Part shown: positions 27,928 to 37,400 of the stretch, in pieces | Numbering within the stretch: position 1 is the stretch's first letter | Layout: each line of letters starts with the position of its first letter | Origin: Jiella mangrovi | GTDB taxonomy: Bacteria; Pseudomonadota; Alphaproteobacteria; Rhizobiales; Rhizobiaceae | Assembly (NCBI RefSeq): GCF_017815135.1 | Contig: NZ_JAGJCF010000003.1 | Coordinates: forward strand, 248,001 to 312,000 | Direction of reading: 5' to 3' | DNA length: 64,000 bases | Made by a program: the position numbers and the translations under genes | Notes under the pieces: model-generated | The model's database searches: none | Seen by the model: the letters and a program-made list of their open reading frames with translations, nothing else | What the model was told of the DNA's origin: nothing

Positions 27928-29763
27928 TTACGCCTTGATCTTCACGTAGCGCCCCGGCGCGTCCTCGATGGGCTTCAGCTTGCGGCCGCCGGGCTTTCTC
28001 GCCTTGACCTGGTCGCCCGACAGCGGCGTCAGCCATTCCAGCCAGTGGCCCCACCACGAACCGGGCGTTTCCTTCGCTGCCAGCAGCCAGTCTTCATACG
28101 AGCCGGTATCCTTCGGCGCTGGCCCGGTCCAGAACTGGTACTTGTTCTTGGCCGGCGGGTTGACGACGCCGGCGATGTGTCCGGAGCCGGTCAAGACGAA
28201 GTCGACCTTCGAGCCGAAGGCGCCGCAACCCCGGTAGACCGAGCGGGCCGGGGCGATGTGGTCGTCCTTGGTGGCGAGATTGTAGATCGGCATGGTGACC
28301 CTGGAGAGGTCGAGCCGGACGCCGCCGATCTCCATCTTGCCGCGCGACAGCCGGTTCTCATGGTAGCAGTTCCGCAGATAGAACAGGTGGTTGGCCTTCG
28401 GCATCCGCGTCGAATCGGCGTTCCAGTAGAGAAGGTCAAAGGGCAGGGGTTCCTTGCCGCGCAGATAGTTGTTGACGAAATAGGGCCAGATGAGATCGCC
28501 GGAGCGTAGCAGGTTGAAGGCCGTCGCCATCTGCGAACCCTCCAGATAGCCCTTCTGCTCCATCGATTTCTCCAGCGTCTTCAGCTGGGTCTCGTCGACG
28601 AAGACCTTCAAATCGCCGGCATGGGTGAAATCGATCTGGGTGGTGAGGAAGGTGGTGGAGGTGATGCGCTCGTCGCCGCCGGCCTTGAAATAGGCCAGCG
28701 AGGCGCCGAGCAGCGTGCCGCCGACGCAGTAGCCGACGGCGTTCACTTCCTTCTCGCCCGTCGCCTGTTCGACCGTGTCGAGGCCGAAGCGGATGCCCTC
28801 CTCGATATAGGCGTGCCAGTCCTTGTCGGCATGGCGCTCGTCGGGGTTGACCCAGGACACGACGAAGACCGTCAGCCCCTGTTCCACCGCCCAGCCGATG
28901 AAGGATTTTTCCGGGTTGAGGTCGAGAATGTAGAACTTGTTGATCCAGGGCGGCACGATCATCAGCGGGCGCTTGAACACCGTCTCGGTCGTCGGTGCGT
29001 ACTGGATGATCTGGCACAGCTCGTTTTCGGCGACGACCTTGCCGGGCGACACCGCCATGTCGCGGCCGACCTCGTATTTCGAATAGTCCGACTGGCGCAG
29101 CTTCAGATTGCCGTTGCCGGCCGACATGTCCTCGGCGAACATCTTCATGCCCTTGACGAGATTGGCGCCGTTGGAGGCGACCGTCTCGCGGTACAGCTCC
29201 GGATTGGTCATGACGAAGTTGGAGGGCGCCAGAGCGTTGGAGATCTGGCGGACGTAAAAGGCGGCCTTCTGGCGTGTGTGCGGATCGAGCCCGTCGGCGC
29301 GCTCCACGAGATCGTCGGCCCAGCGGGTGGTGAGGAGATAGGTCTCCTTGATGAAGTCGAAGAACAGGTGCTGGTTCCAGCCGTCGCCGGCAAAGCGTTT
29401 GTCGCCATTCGGAGCGTTGATCGGCGTTTCCGGCACGTCGCCCGCAAGCTTGCGGATCGAGTTGTTCCAGACGGTCATATAGCTGGCGAAGAGGTTGGTC
29501 TGCGCCTCCATCGCCCGCGCCGGGTCTGTCATCCAGTATTCGGAGACCTTGGACAGAGTCTGGATGACCTCCGACATCTGCATCGGACTGCTTTCGACGA
29601 CCTCACCCTTCTCTCGCGGGCCGACCCAGGCGGCTGCGGCCTTGCCGATCTGCTCCAGCATGCGCGCCATGTTGAGGCCGAAAGCCTCCGGATCCTTGAC
29701 CACGAAGTCCTCCGCGCCTGCCTCGTTCGCGCAGTTTTCCGGCTTTTTCGCTTTGGTGGCCAT
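27928..29763 (-). CDS. phaC: Class I poly(3-hydroxyalkanoate) synthase
   Basis: This 611-residue enzyme polymerises hydroxyacyl-CoA into PHA storage granules. The lipase-box variant GYCVGG puts the catalytic Cys at about residue 346. The catalytic Asp is in TKDDHIAPARS and the His in GSGHIAGVVNPP. The N-terminal alpha/beta-hydrolase-type region QHLFFDFIKETYLL and the segment YAPTTETVFKRPLMIVPPWI are typical. ATG at 29763 was chosen because GGGAGG precedes it. Its divergent position to a lipoprotein, aminotransferase and hom matches rhizobial order. phaA, phaB and phaZ are not in the window. Confidence 0.94.
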   Translation of the reverse strand: MATKAKKPENCANEAGAEDFVVKDPEAFGLNMARMLEQIGKAAAAWVGPREKGEVVESSPMQMSEVIQTLSKVSEYWMTDPARAMEAQTNLFASYMTVWNNSIRKLAGDVPETPINAPNGDKRFAGDGWNQHLFFDFIKETYLLTTRWADDLVERADGLDPHTRQKAAFYVRQISNALAPSNFVMTNPELYRETVASNGANLVKGMKMFAEDMSAGNGNLKLRQSDYSKYEVGRDMAVSPGKVVAENELCQIIQYAPTTETVFKRPLMIVPPWINKFYILDLNPEKSFIGWAVEQGLTVFVVSWVNPDERHADKDWHAYIEEGIRFGLDTVEQATGEKEVNAVGYCVGGTLLGASLAYFKAGGDERITSTTFLTTQIDFTHAGDLKVFVDETQLKTLEKSMEQKGYLEGSQMATAFNLLRSGDLIWPYFVNNYLRGKEPLPFDLLYWNADSTRMPKANHLFYLRNCYHENRLSRGKMEIGGVRLDLSRVTMPIYNLATKDDHIAPARSVYRGCGAFGSKVDFVLTGSGHIAGVVNPPAKNKYQFWTGPAPKDTGSYEDWLLAAKETPGSWWGHWLEWLTPLSGDQVKARKPGGRKLKPIEDAPGRYVKIKA

Positions 29764-29987
29764 GGTCGTTCGTCCTCCCTGGATTTCCGGCTGTCTCGGC
29801 CACGTTCTGCGGCGCGGCTCGTTGCTGAACGAGTGCAGGTTCGGTTCCAAGCGCTTTTATTGCAACGGCGACATGAAACGAACGCTGTCTTCTTTGTAAT
29901 TGCACTATCTGTGGGATATGACACAGCGATCGCGGAATTGAAGCGGCCGGAGCGCAGATGGCCGGTCGTTGGGAAGGCAAGAGCGGG

Positions 29988-30443
29988 ATGATCGGTTTGA
30001 TCGCGCCTCGGGTGATGGCGGCAGTTGCGATGGCAGGCCTCGTGTCGGGCTGCCAGTCGGCCTATGACGAGGCGGTTTCGCCGCAAGCCGTCGCCTATCA
30101 GCGCGTCGCGCCCGACGGTCGCTCCGGGCAGCGACTGGGGCCGGACGGCTATCCGCTGCTCGGCGCCTATCCCAACAGCGCTGCGCGCCAAGTCGACGAC
30201 GCGACGGTCACGGCACAGGAGCGGCGCGCCGCGGCCATTGCCAGCCGTCGCAAGGGCACGCTGTCGACGCGCAGCTACGACGCCGAGATTGCCCGCATGC
30301 AGCGGGTGAAGCGCCGGCAGGCCGAGGAGGTCGATACCGCGCTCGCGCAGAAACCGAGCGGCAACGCCGTGCGCGTCGGCACCCAGGCCAAGCCGAGCCG
30401 ATCGCCCGACGACGTGCTGCGCGAGATCCAGTCCAGCCAGTAA
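29988..30443 (+). CDS. Small conserved lipoprotein, function unknown
   Basis: This 151-residue protein begins MIGLIAPRVMAAVAMAG and has the lipobox LVSGC, so it is probably a lipid-anchored envelope protein. The mature part is polar and low in aromatic residues (RLGPDGYPLLGAYPNSAARQ, then a basic helical stretch RMQRVKRRQAEEVD). It has no catalytic motif I recognise. GGAAGG precedes the chosen ATG. An ATG 10 codons upstream is the alternative. It lies 63 bases before the aminotransferase gene, possibly in the same transcript. Confidence 0.7.
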   Translation: MIGLIAPRVMAAVAMAGLVSGCQSAYDEAVSPQAVAYQRVAPDGRSGQRLGPDGYPLLGAYPNSAARQVDDATVTAQERRAAAIASRRKGTLSTRSYDAEIARMQRVKRRQAEEVDTALAQKPSGNAVRVGTQAKPSRSPDDVLREIQSSQ

Positions 30444-30506
30444 TTCGCGGGCTCGAGCGTCGTTACAAGAATGATTTCCCGGCATGGCGCCGGAGGACGA
30501 GAAACG

Positions 30507-31724
30507 ATGGAAGAATTTCACAAAGTCCGGCGTCTGCCGCCTTACGTCTTCGAGGAAGTCAACCGCCTGAAGGCGGCCGCGCGGGCCGGCGGTGCCGACA
30601 TCATCGATCTCGGCATGGGCAATCCCGATCTGCCGACGCCGCAATTCGTCGTCGACAAGATGTGCGAGGTCATCCAGGACCAGCGCACGCACCGCTATTC
30701 GGCGTCGAAGGGCATCGCCGGGCTGAGGCGTGCCCAGGCGGCCTATTACAAGCGTCGATTCGGGGTGACGCTCGATCCGGCCAGGCAGATCGTGGCGACG
30801 CTCGGCTCGAAGGAGGGCTTCGCCAACATGGCCCAGGCGATCACCGCGCCGGGCGACGTGGTGCTGTGCCCCAACCCGACCTATCCGATCCACGCCTTCG
30901 GCTTCCTGATGGCCGGTGGCACGATTCGCGCGATCCCCGCCAAGCCCGATCGCGACTTCTTCGCCGCGATCGACCGTGCGGTGCGCCACTCGATCCCCAA
31001 GCCGATCGCGATCATCCTGAACTATCCGTCCAATCCGACGGCCTATGTCGCCGATCTCGATTTTTATCGCGAGATCGTCGATTTCGCCCGCAAGAACGAG
31101 ATCGTCGTCCTGTCCGATCTCGCCTATGCCGAGATCTATTTCGACGACGCGCCGCCGCCTTCGATCCTTGAGGTCGAGGGGGCGATGGACGTCGCGGTCG
31201 AGTTCACCTCCATGTCGAAGACCTTCTCCATGCCGGGCTGGCGCATCGGCTTTGCCGTCGGCAACGAGCGGCTGATCGCGGCGCTCGCCAGGGTCAAGTC
31301 CTATCTCGACTACGGCGCCTTCACGCCGATTCAGGTCGCGGCGACGGCAGCCCTCAACGGCGGCGAGGCGGCGATCGACGAGGTGCGGGCGATCTATCGC
31401 AAGCGCCGCGACGTTCTGGTCGATTCCTTCGGCCGCGCCGGCTGGGACGTGCCGCCGCCGGCTTCGACCATGTTCGCTTGGGCGCCGATCCCGCCGGCCT
31501 ATCGCCATCTCGGCTCGCTCGAATTCTCCAAGCTCCTCATCGAAGAGGCGCAGGTCGCCGTCGCGCCGGGGATCGGCTTTGGCGAGCATGGCGACGATCA
31601 TGTGCGCATCGCCCTCGTCGAAAACGAGCACCGGATCCGTCAGGCCGCACGCAACATCCGCCGCTTCCTTGCGTCCGGCGGCGAAGCGGGGCAGAACGTC
31701 GTTTCCCTGCGGGCGCAGTCCTGA
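30507..31724 (+). CDS. PLP aminotransferase, AlaC / LL-diaminopimelate aminotransferase-like
   Basis: This 405-residue fold-type I aminotransferase starts MEEFHKVRRLPPYVFEEVN, the AlaC-like N-terminus. It shows DLGMGNPDLPTP, HRYSASKGIAGLR, NYPSNPTA, and a PLP-lysine block TSMSKTFSMPGWRIG. E. coli AlaC makes alanine from pyruvate. Alphaproteobacterial relatives are often annotated as LL-DAP or aspartate aminotransferases, so the amino acid is not certain. GGAGGACGAG lies before the ATG. It is followed by hom, consistent with an amino acid operon for the aspartate family. Confidence 0.85.
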   Translation: MEEFHKVRRLPPYVFEEVNRLKAAARAGGADIIDLGMGNPDLPTPQFVVDKMCEVIQDQRTHRYSASKGIAGLRRAQAAYYKRRFGVTLDPARQIVATLGSKEGFANMAQAITAPGDVVLCPNPTYPIHAFGFLMAGGTIRAIPAKPDRDFFAAIDRAVRHSIPKPIAIILNYPSNPTAYVADLDFYREIVDFARKNEIVVLSDLAYAEIYFDDAPPPSILEVEGAMDVAVEFTSMSKTFSMPGWRIGFAVGNERLIAALARVKSYLDYGAFTPIQVAATAALNGGEAAIDEVRAIYRKRRDVLVDSFGRAGWDVPPPASTMFAWAPIPPAYRHLGSLEFSKLLIEEAQVAVAPGIGFGEHGDDHVRIALVENEHRIRQAARNIRRFLASGGEAGQNVVSLRAQS

Positions 31725-31866
31725 AGCGCTGCGCCGAGGGCTCGACGGGTCGGTCGGAAACGGTCCTGCTGGGCCACCTTTCCGGCCACTGAAAATGCTA
31801 TTGCCGCATGATGTCGTCGGGCTGGCCTTGTCCGGTCCCCGCACCATGCCTTGAGACGGATATGTC

Positions 31867-33168
31867 ATGAAAACCGAATTGCGGCTGGGCATTGCCGGGC
31901 TTGGCACTGTCGGCGCGAATGTCGCGCAGCTGATCGAGCGCAAGGCCGACGTTCTGGCCGAGCGGGTTGGTCGCGACCTCAGGATCACCGCCATCTCCGC
32001 CCGTGACCGCAGCCGCAACCGGGGCTTCGACACGCATGGCATGCAGTGGTTCGATGATCCGGTGGCGCTGGCGCGGGAAGCTAAAATCGACGCTTTCGTC
32101 GAACTGATCGGCGGCTCCGAGGGGATCCCTCTTCAAGCGGTCGAGGCGGCCCTGAAGCGCGGTATTCCGGTCGTCACCGCCAACAAGGCTCTGCTTGCCC
32201 ATCATGGCGTCGCACTTGCAAAGCTTGCCACCGAAAACGGAACCGAGCTGCTGTTCGAGGCGGCCGTCGCCGGTGGCATCCCGGTCATCAAGACCATGCG
32301 GGAGGCGCTTTCGGGCAACGACGTCAGCCGCGTCTACGGCATCCTCAATGGCACGTGCAACTACATACTGACACGTATGGAGAAAGAGGGAATCGGCTTC
32401 GACGCCTGTCTGCGCGACGCTCAGGCCCTCGGCTATGCCGAAGCTGATCCGACCTTCGACATCGGCGGCTACGACGCCGCCCACAAGCTGGCGATCCTCA
32501 CTTCGCTTGCCTTCGGAACGGAGATCTCGCTCGAGAGCATCTTCATCGAAGGGATATCGAAGATCTCGATCGACGACATCACGGCCGCCCAAGAACTCGG
32601 CTACCGGATCAAGCTGCTTGCCGTTGCGGTCCGCACCGACAGCGGCATCGAGCAGCGCGTCCATCCGGCGATGATCCCGGCGCGCTCGTCGCTCGCCCAG
32701 GTCGACGGTGTGACCAATGCCGTGGCAATCGACTCCGATCTTCTCGGGTCGATCCTGCTGGCGGGGCCCGGGGCCGGCGGGGCCGCGACGGCGTCTGCCG
32801 TCCTGTCGGACGTCATGGACGTTGCCGGCGGCTTCGTGCCGCCGACGCTCGGTCTGCCGCCGTCGCGGCTGCAGCCCTATCAGCGGGCGAGAATGCGCGC
32901 CCATGAGGGCGGCTACTACATTCGCCTGGCGGTCTACGACCGCGTCGGGGCATTCGCCTCGATCGCCAACCGGATGGCCGAAAACAGCATTTCGCTGGAA
33001 TCCATCGTCCAGCGCAAGGCGGACCACAAGGGCGAGGGGACGGCACCGGTGGTGCTGGTCACCCATGAGACGACCGAAGCGGCGATCAGAAGCGCCCTCG
33101 AAGCGCTTTCGCGCGACGGGTATCTGTCCGGCGAGCCGCAGATGATTCGGATCGAAGATCTCGAGTGA
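31867..33168 (+). CDS. hom: Homoserine dehydrogenase
   Basis: This 433-residue enzyme reduces aspartate semialdehyde to homoserine for threonine and methionine. The NAD(P) motif GLGTVGANV is at about residues 10-18, VTANKALLAHHG follows, then the catalytic region GILNGTCNYILTRME and ADPTFDIGGYDAAHKLAIL. The C-terminal 80 residues form an ACT domain (YIRLAVYDRVGAFASIANRM), so feedback inhibition by threonine is likely. It sits between an aminotransferase and glpX. Confidence 0.95.
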   Translation: MKTELRLGIAGLGTVGANVAQLIERKADVLAERVGRDLRITAISARDRSRNRGFDTHGMQWFDDPVALAREAKIDAFVELIGGSEGIPLQAVEAALKRGIPVVTANKALLAHHGVALAKLATENGTELLFEAAVAGGIPVIKTMREALSGNDVSRVYGILNGTCNYILTRMEKEGIGFDACLRDAQALGYAEADPTFDIGGYDAAHKLAILTSLAFGTEISLESIFIEGISKISIDDITAAQELGYRIKLLAVAVRTDSGIEQRVHPAMIPARSSLAQVDGVTNAVAIDSDLLGSILLAGPGAGGAATASAVLSDVMDVAGGFVPPTLGLPPSRLQPYQRARMRAHEGGYYIRLAVYDRVGAFASIANRMAENSISLESIVQRKADHKGEGTAPVVLVTHETTEAAIRSALEALSRDGYLSGEPQMIRIEDLE

Positions 33169-33174
33169 CCGGCT

Positions 33175-33204
33175 GTCGGCTGCCGCCGGGCGCTGGCTGC
33201 CGAC
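33175..33204 (+). terminator. Possible hairpin terminator after hom
   Basis: GTCGGC/GCCGAC plus GCC/GGC form a stem with a T-T mismatch just after the hom stop. There is no T run, so the role is uncertain. Confidence 0.3.
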
Positions 33205-33656
33205 TGTGACCCCGCTCCGCCTATCGCGCGTTTGCCGCCTCGCGCGTCGCAGCCGTCGCATCGCGGAGCGATCGGACCGGGCGGTCCTGACATCGGCGTG
33301 ACATGCGATTGGCGCATATCGGCGGCCGATCCTGGCGCCGCGGGGCAGGAGGCTCGCAAGTTCCTGGCGTTACGGCCCGGGGGCGATGGTCGCAGAACGG
33401 CCCGTCATCGGGATTGCGTCGAGGCCGGCGCCGAGATCCGCGATCCGCTCGCAAAATCAGGATTTTAGGCGAAGTTTCGACTATGATGGTCTGATGGGTG
33501 GCTCGCGCCCGTTGGCATGGAAACGTCGAAATTTCGCCAGGCAACGGACGATCGAAGGCAATTGGCGGCGATCTCTGCTACAGCACGGAGCGCTCTGCCC
33601 GAGACCGGGCCAGACGAATTGGGCCAGACAAAGAGCAAATCACGGTGACCGGGACC
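33205..33656. other. Intergenic stretch between hom and glpX, nothing recognised
   Basis: The 450 bases contain only short frames without family resemblance. A promoter for glpX is expected here, but I see no clear -35/-10 pair. Confidence 0.5.
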
Positions 33657-34652
33657 ATGGCCGACATCAGCGACAATCTGAACCGCGTCCTCTCTCTCGA
33701 ACTAGCCCGTGTCACGGAGCAGGCGGCGATCGCTGCTGCGCGCCTGCGCGGCCGGGGGGATGAGAAGGCGGCCGATCAGGCGGCGGTCGATGCGATGCGA
33801 CAGGCGCTGAACCAGATCGATGTCGAGGGCACGGTCGTCATCGGTGAGGGCGAGCGCGACGAGGCCCCGATGCTCTATATCGGCGAAAAGGTCGGTAAGG
33901 GCGGCCTTGCCGTCGACATCGCGCTCGATCCCCTCGAGGGCACGACGGTCTGTGCAAAGAACCTTCCCAATTCGCTGGCGGTCGTCGCGATGGCCGAGCG
34001 CGGCAGCCTGCTCAATGCGCCCGACGTCTATATGGAAAAGATCGCGGTCGGCCCCGGCTATCCGAAGGGCGTCGTCGACCTGTCGCGTTCGCCCCGCGAA
34101 AATCTTCAGGCCCTCGCCGACGCAAAATCCGTGAAGGTCGCCGATCTGACCGCCTGCATTCTCGACAGGCCCCGTCATGCCGCGCTGATCGCAGCGGTGC
34201 GCGAGGCCGGCGCTGCGATCCGGCTGATCGGCGACGGCGACGTGGCGGGCGTGATCCACACGACCGATCCCGAAGAGACCGGTATCGACATCTATATGGG
34301 CATCGGCGGCGCTCCCGAGGGCGTCCTCGCGGCGGCAGCGCTGCGCTGTACGGGCGGTCAGATGCAGGGCCGGTTGCAGCTCAACACCATCGACAAGCGC
34401 GTCAGGGCCGAGCGCATGGGGGTCGGCGACCCGGACAAGATCTACACCGCCGAGGAGATGGCCTCGGGCAACGTCATTTTCGCGGCCACCGGCGTCACCG
34501 ACGGCAACCTGCTCGACGGCGTGCGCTTCTATCGCGACCGGGTGACCACCCACACGCTCCTGATGCGCTCGTTCTCACGCACCATCCGCGAGGTGCGGGC
34601 CCACCACCATGTGAGCGATCTCGCCGATGGCACATCGCAGGACGGCGGCTGA
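33657..34652 (+). CDS. glpX: Fructose-1,6-bisphosphatase, class II
   Basis: This 331-residue gluconeogenic phosphatase has the GlpX motifs GEGERDEAPMLYIGE, DIALDPLEGTTVCAKN (metal-binding Asp and Glu), ERGSLLNAPDVYMEKI, GIGGAPEGVLAAAAL and GVTDGNLLDGVRF. It turns fructose-1,6-bisphosphate into fructose-6-phosphate. ATG at 33657 was chosen. GTG 12 bases upstream is possible. It lies in the conserved order hom-glpX-recJ and reads toward recJ with a 97-base gap. Confidence 0.94.
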   Translation: MADISDNLNRVLSLELARVTEQAAIAAARLRGRGDEKAADQAAVDAMRQALNQIDVEGTVVIGEGERDEAPMLYIGEKVGKGGLAVDIALDPLEGTTVCAKNLPNSLAVVAMAERGSLLNAPDVYMEKIAVGPGYPKGVVDLSRSPRENLQALADAKSVKVADLTACILDRPRHAALIAAVREAGAAIRLIGDGDVAGVIHTTDPEETGIDIYMGIGGAPEGVLAAAALRCTGGQMQGRLQLNTIDKRVRAERMGVGDPDKIYTAEEMASGNVIFAATGVTDGNLLDGVRFYRDRVTTHTLLMRSFSRTIREVRAHHHVSDLADGTSQDGG

Positions 34653-34749
34653 GCTCGCGGCCGGTTTGCGGTCCGCGCTGCAGGCTGGAGGAAATTGCCA
34701 CAAAAGCCGCGCAAGGACCGTGCCGCCTTCGCCAGCTTGACGAGACGAC

Positions 34750-36549
34750 ATGCCACCATCTTCGAGCAAGACATTTCTGGGCGTCGAGAAGTCCGCGACG
34801 GGGCGGCGCTGGGGCACCGCTCTCGACGCGCGCAGCGAGGCGCAGGCGCTCGCCATGGCGCAAAAGCTCGGCCTGCCGGACATCGTCGCCCGCGTGCTTG
34901 CGGCCCGCGGGGTCGAGGCGGATGACGCCTCACGCTTTCTCGAGCCGAAGCTGCGAAACGAGATGCCCGATCCTTCGGTGATGACCGACATGGATGTCGC
35001 GGCCTCGCGGCTCGCCGATGCCGTCGCGCGGCGCGAGCGTGTGGCGATCTTCGGGGATTACGACGTCGATGGCGCAGCCTCCTCGGCGCTGCTTTGGCGT
35101 TTCCTGGCTGGTTGCGGCCTCGATCCTGTCATCCACATCCCCGATCGCATCACGGAGGGCTACGGCCCCAATCGAGAGGCCATCGAGAGCCTTGCCGCGG
35201 GCGGGGCGACGCTGCTCGTCACGGTGGACTGCGGCACCGCGAGTTTCGATCCTTTCGATCATGCCTGTAAACTCGGCCTCGACATCGTCGTGCTGGACCA
35301 TCACCAGGCGGGCGTCGAAATCCCGCGCGTGACGGCGCTGGTCAACCCGAACCGCCAGGACGACCTCTCCGGGCTCGGCTACCTGGCGGCAGCCGGCGTC
35401 GTCTTCATGGCGCTCGTCGCGACGCAGCGGGTTCTGCGCGCGCGCGCTCTTTTGCCGGACCGGCCCCTCGATCTGATGGGGATGCTGGATCTGGTGGCCC
35501 TGGCGACGGTTTGCGACGTCGTGCCGCTCAAGGGGCTCAACCGCGCCCTTGTCGTGCAGGGTCTCGCGGTGATGCGGCGCCAGGACAATCCGGGGATCCG
35601 GGCGCTTTGCCGCATCGCGCGCCTGTCAGGGCCGGTGCGTTCCGGCCATCTGGGTTTCCTGCTCGGCCCGAGGATCAATGCCGGCGGCCGGATCGGTGAT
35701 GCCGCCCTCGGCAGCCGGCTCCTCTGCCTCGACGATGCTGCGGCGGCGGACGCAATCGCCGCGCAGCTCGACGCTCTCAATCAGGAGCGGCAGGCGATGG
35801 AGGCGCGGATGCTGGCCGAGGCGGACGCCGAGATGGCGGCCGAGATCGGAAACGGCGAGGGGCCGCCGGTCCTCGTCGCCGCTTCGGCGGACTGGCATCC
35901 CGGCATCGTCGGTCTGATCGCTTCTCGCCTCAAGGAGCGCTATCGCCGGCCGGCTTTCGCCATCGCTTTCGACGCATCAGGCAAGGGGGCGGGATCCGGT
36001 CGGTCCGTGATCGGCGTCGATCTCGGCCGCATCGTGCGCGCGGCGGTGGATCTGGCTATCGTCGAGAAGGGCGGTGGCCACGCCATGGCCGCGGGGCTGA
36101 CCGTCAGACGGGAACGGCTCGGCGATTTGCGGGCGCATCTGGAAGCCTCAGCCGGCACGGACGTCGCGGAGCTGCGCAATTCGGATGTGTTGAAGATCGA
36201 TGGGACGATCAGCGCGGCGGGCCTCAGCGTTCAATTGTGCGAGATGCTCGAAAAGGCCGGGCCGTTCGGGGCGGGACACGAACCGCCGGTTCTGGCAGTG
36301 GCCCGTCACCGGATCGTCGATGCTCGTATCGTCGGCAATGGGCATGTTGCTGTGCGGCTCATGGGCGAAGATGGCGTCAAGATGCGCGCGATCGCCTTCA
36401 AGGCTGCAGGAAGCGAGCTGGGAGACCTTCTCCACGCCGGGCAAGGCAGGCCTCTGCATGTCGCTGGGAGTGCTTCCGCCGATCATTTTCGCGGCGAGCA
36501 GGAAGTGAGCTTCCGAATTCACGATGCTGCGCTCGCAAACTTCGGGTGA
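34750..36549 (+). CDS. recJ: Single-stranded-DNA exonuclease RecJ
   Basis: This 599-residue enzyme is a 5'-3' single-strand exonuclease of recombination and mismatch repair. DHH-family motifs are present: FGDYDVDGAASSALL, TVDCGTAS, VVLDHHQAG, VALATVCDVVPL, and the DHHA1 domain GGGHAMAAGLTV. A C-terminal OB-like region (residues about 480-599) completes the RecJ layout. Length is normal. A strong AT-poor non-coding stretch and the quorum-sensing segment follow. Confidence 0.94.
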   Translation: MPPSSSKTFLGVEKSATGRRWGTALDARSEAQALAMAQKLGLPDIVARVLAARGVEADDASRFLEPKLRNEMPDPSVMTDMDVAASRLADAVARRERVAIFGDYDVDGAASSALLWRFLAGCGLDPVIHIPDRITEGYGPNREAIESLAAGGATLLVTVDCGTASFDPFDHACKLGLDIVVLDHHQAGVEIPRVTALVNPNRQDDLSGLGYLAAAGVVFMALVATQRVLRARALLPDRPLDLMGMLDLVALATVCDVVPLKGLNRALVVQGLAVMRRQDNPGIRALCRIARLSGPVRSGHLGFLLGPRINAGGRIGDAALGSRLLCLDDAAAADAIAAQLDALNQERQAMEARMLAEADAEMAAEIGNGEGPPVLVAASADWHPGIVGLIASRLKERYRRPAFAIAFDASGKGAGSGRSVIGVDLGRIVRAAVDLAIVEKGGGHAMAAGLTVRRERLGDLRAHLEASAGTDVAELRNSDVLKIDGTISAAGLSVQLCEMLEKAGPFGAGHEPPVLAVARHRIVDARIVGNGHVAVRLMGEDGVKMRAIAFKAAGSELGDLLHAGQGRPLHVAGSASADHFRGEQEVSFRIHDAALANFG

Positions 36550-36677
36550 TCTGTCGAAGCCGTGAAGCCTCGAAGGAAAAGTGGCGAAGCCCGTCCAACT
36601 TCGCGTACTGCACTGTGTTGCACGGCTCATGCCGAGGCGCCTCACGGGAAGGCCCCGATGACAACGTGCATCTGGCC

Positions 36678-37046
36678 TCATTCAGCCGTTTCGACCGCCG
36701 GGGCCAGCGAAACGAGAAGCGCGTCGAGCGCACGGCGAGTTTCCGGAGAAAGCGCCTTGAGGTTTCGCAGAATGCGAAGATCGGCTTTCGAAAGCGTTGG
36801 GTACGCCTCGAATGTCGGCATTTCCTCGAAGAACCAGGTTACTTCGCGACCCAAAGTATCGGAAATTTCCCGCAAGCGGCCGGCGGAGATGCGGTTCAGA
36901 CCCTTCTCGTATTTCTGGACCTGCTGGAAGGTGATACCCAGCGCTTCGGCCAGTTTCTCTTGCGACATGCCTGTCTCGAGGCGTGCGAGCCTGATGCGGG
37001 CGGCGATCTGTCTGTCTATATCGGATGCTGCTTTTGAATTACGCAT
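36678..37046 (-). CDS. XRE-family helix-turn-helix regulator
   Basis: This 122-residue protein has an N-terminal Cro/C1 HTH (IRLARLETGMSQEKLAEALG, then ITFQQVQKYEKGLNRI) followed by ISDTLGREVTWFFEEMP and a helical tail. The layout is that of the rhizobial XRE group including PraR, a repressor linked to quorum sensing in Rhizobium. Its place beside luxI and luxR, all on the same strand, suggests it tunes this system, but this is inference. It is 12 bases downstream of a small unknown gene. Confidence 0.85.
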   Translation of the reverse strand: MRNSKAASDIDRQIAARIRLARLETGMSQEKLAEALGITFQQVQKYEKGLNRISAGRLREISDTLGREVTWFFEEMPTFEAYPTLSKADLRILRNLKALSPETRRALDALLVSLAPAVETAE

Positions 37047-37058
37047 AGTTCGACTATC

Positions 37059-37370
37059 TTACTGGTTTTGCCGCTCCGGCTGCTGAAGCAGAATCGTGAC
37101 AGCCAAAGTCACCGCAGCGGCAGCTTCTGGACGGTCCTGCTCTAACTCAGGAATTGCGTAAATCAAAGTATGCAGGACGGCATTTCGGTTTATGGCGTCC
37201 TCCGGCAGAGCACGCTGCGGGATCACCAGCCGGCTGTCGCACTCGACGATTGCAGCCTCCAGCGCGCAGGCCGCCGCGGGGGACAATCCGCGCACTGCCG
37301 ACAGGCTTGAGATAAGAAAATGCGCGGCTTCTCGGTCCGGTGACAACCGCATGCTGTTCTCGCATATCAT
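37059..37370 (-). CDS. Small hypothetical protein between luxI and the XRE regulator
   Basis: This is a soluble, mostly helical protein of about 103 residues (AAHFLISSLSAVRGLSPAAA, LPEDAINRNAVLHTLIYAIP, AAVTLAVTILLQQP). I recognise no family. The reading can start at ATG 37370 or GTG 37373. It lies 30 bases after the luxI stop and 12 bases before the XRE gene, in the same direction, so it is probably co-transcribed with them and may act in the signalling circuit. Confidence 0.6.
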   Translation of the reverse strand: MICENSMRLSPDREAAHFLISSLSAVRGLSPAAACALEAAIVECDSRLVIPQRALPEDAINRNAVLHTLIYAIPELEQDRPEAAAAVTLAVTILLQQPERQNQ

Positions 37371-37400
37371 CACTATTCGCTTCCCAGTTTCAGTGTCGAC

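Noticed and set aside
28621-29991. 456-residue plus-strand frame opposite phaC
   Set aside because: phaC is complete with catalytic triad. The opposite frame has no recognisable motif.
29529-32042. 837-residue minus-strand frame across the lipoprotein, aminotransferase and start of hom
   Set aside because: It crosses several well-supported genes on the other strand and shows an Arg/Asp-rich composition typical of antisense frames.
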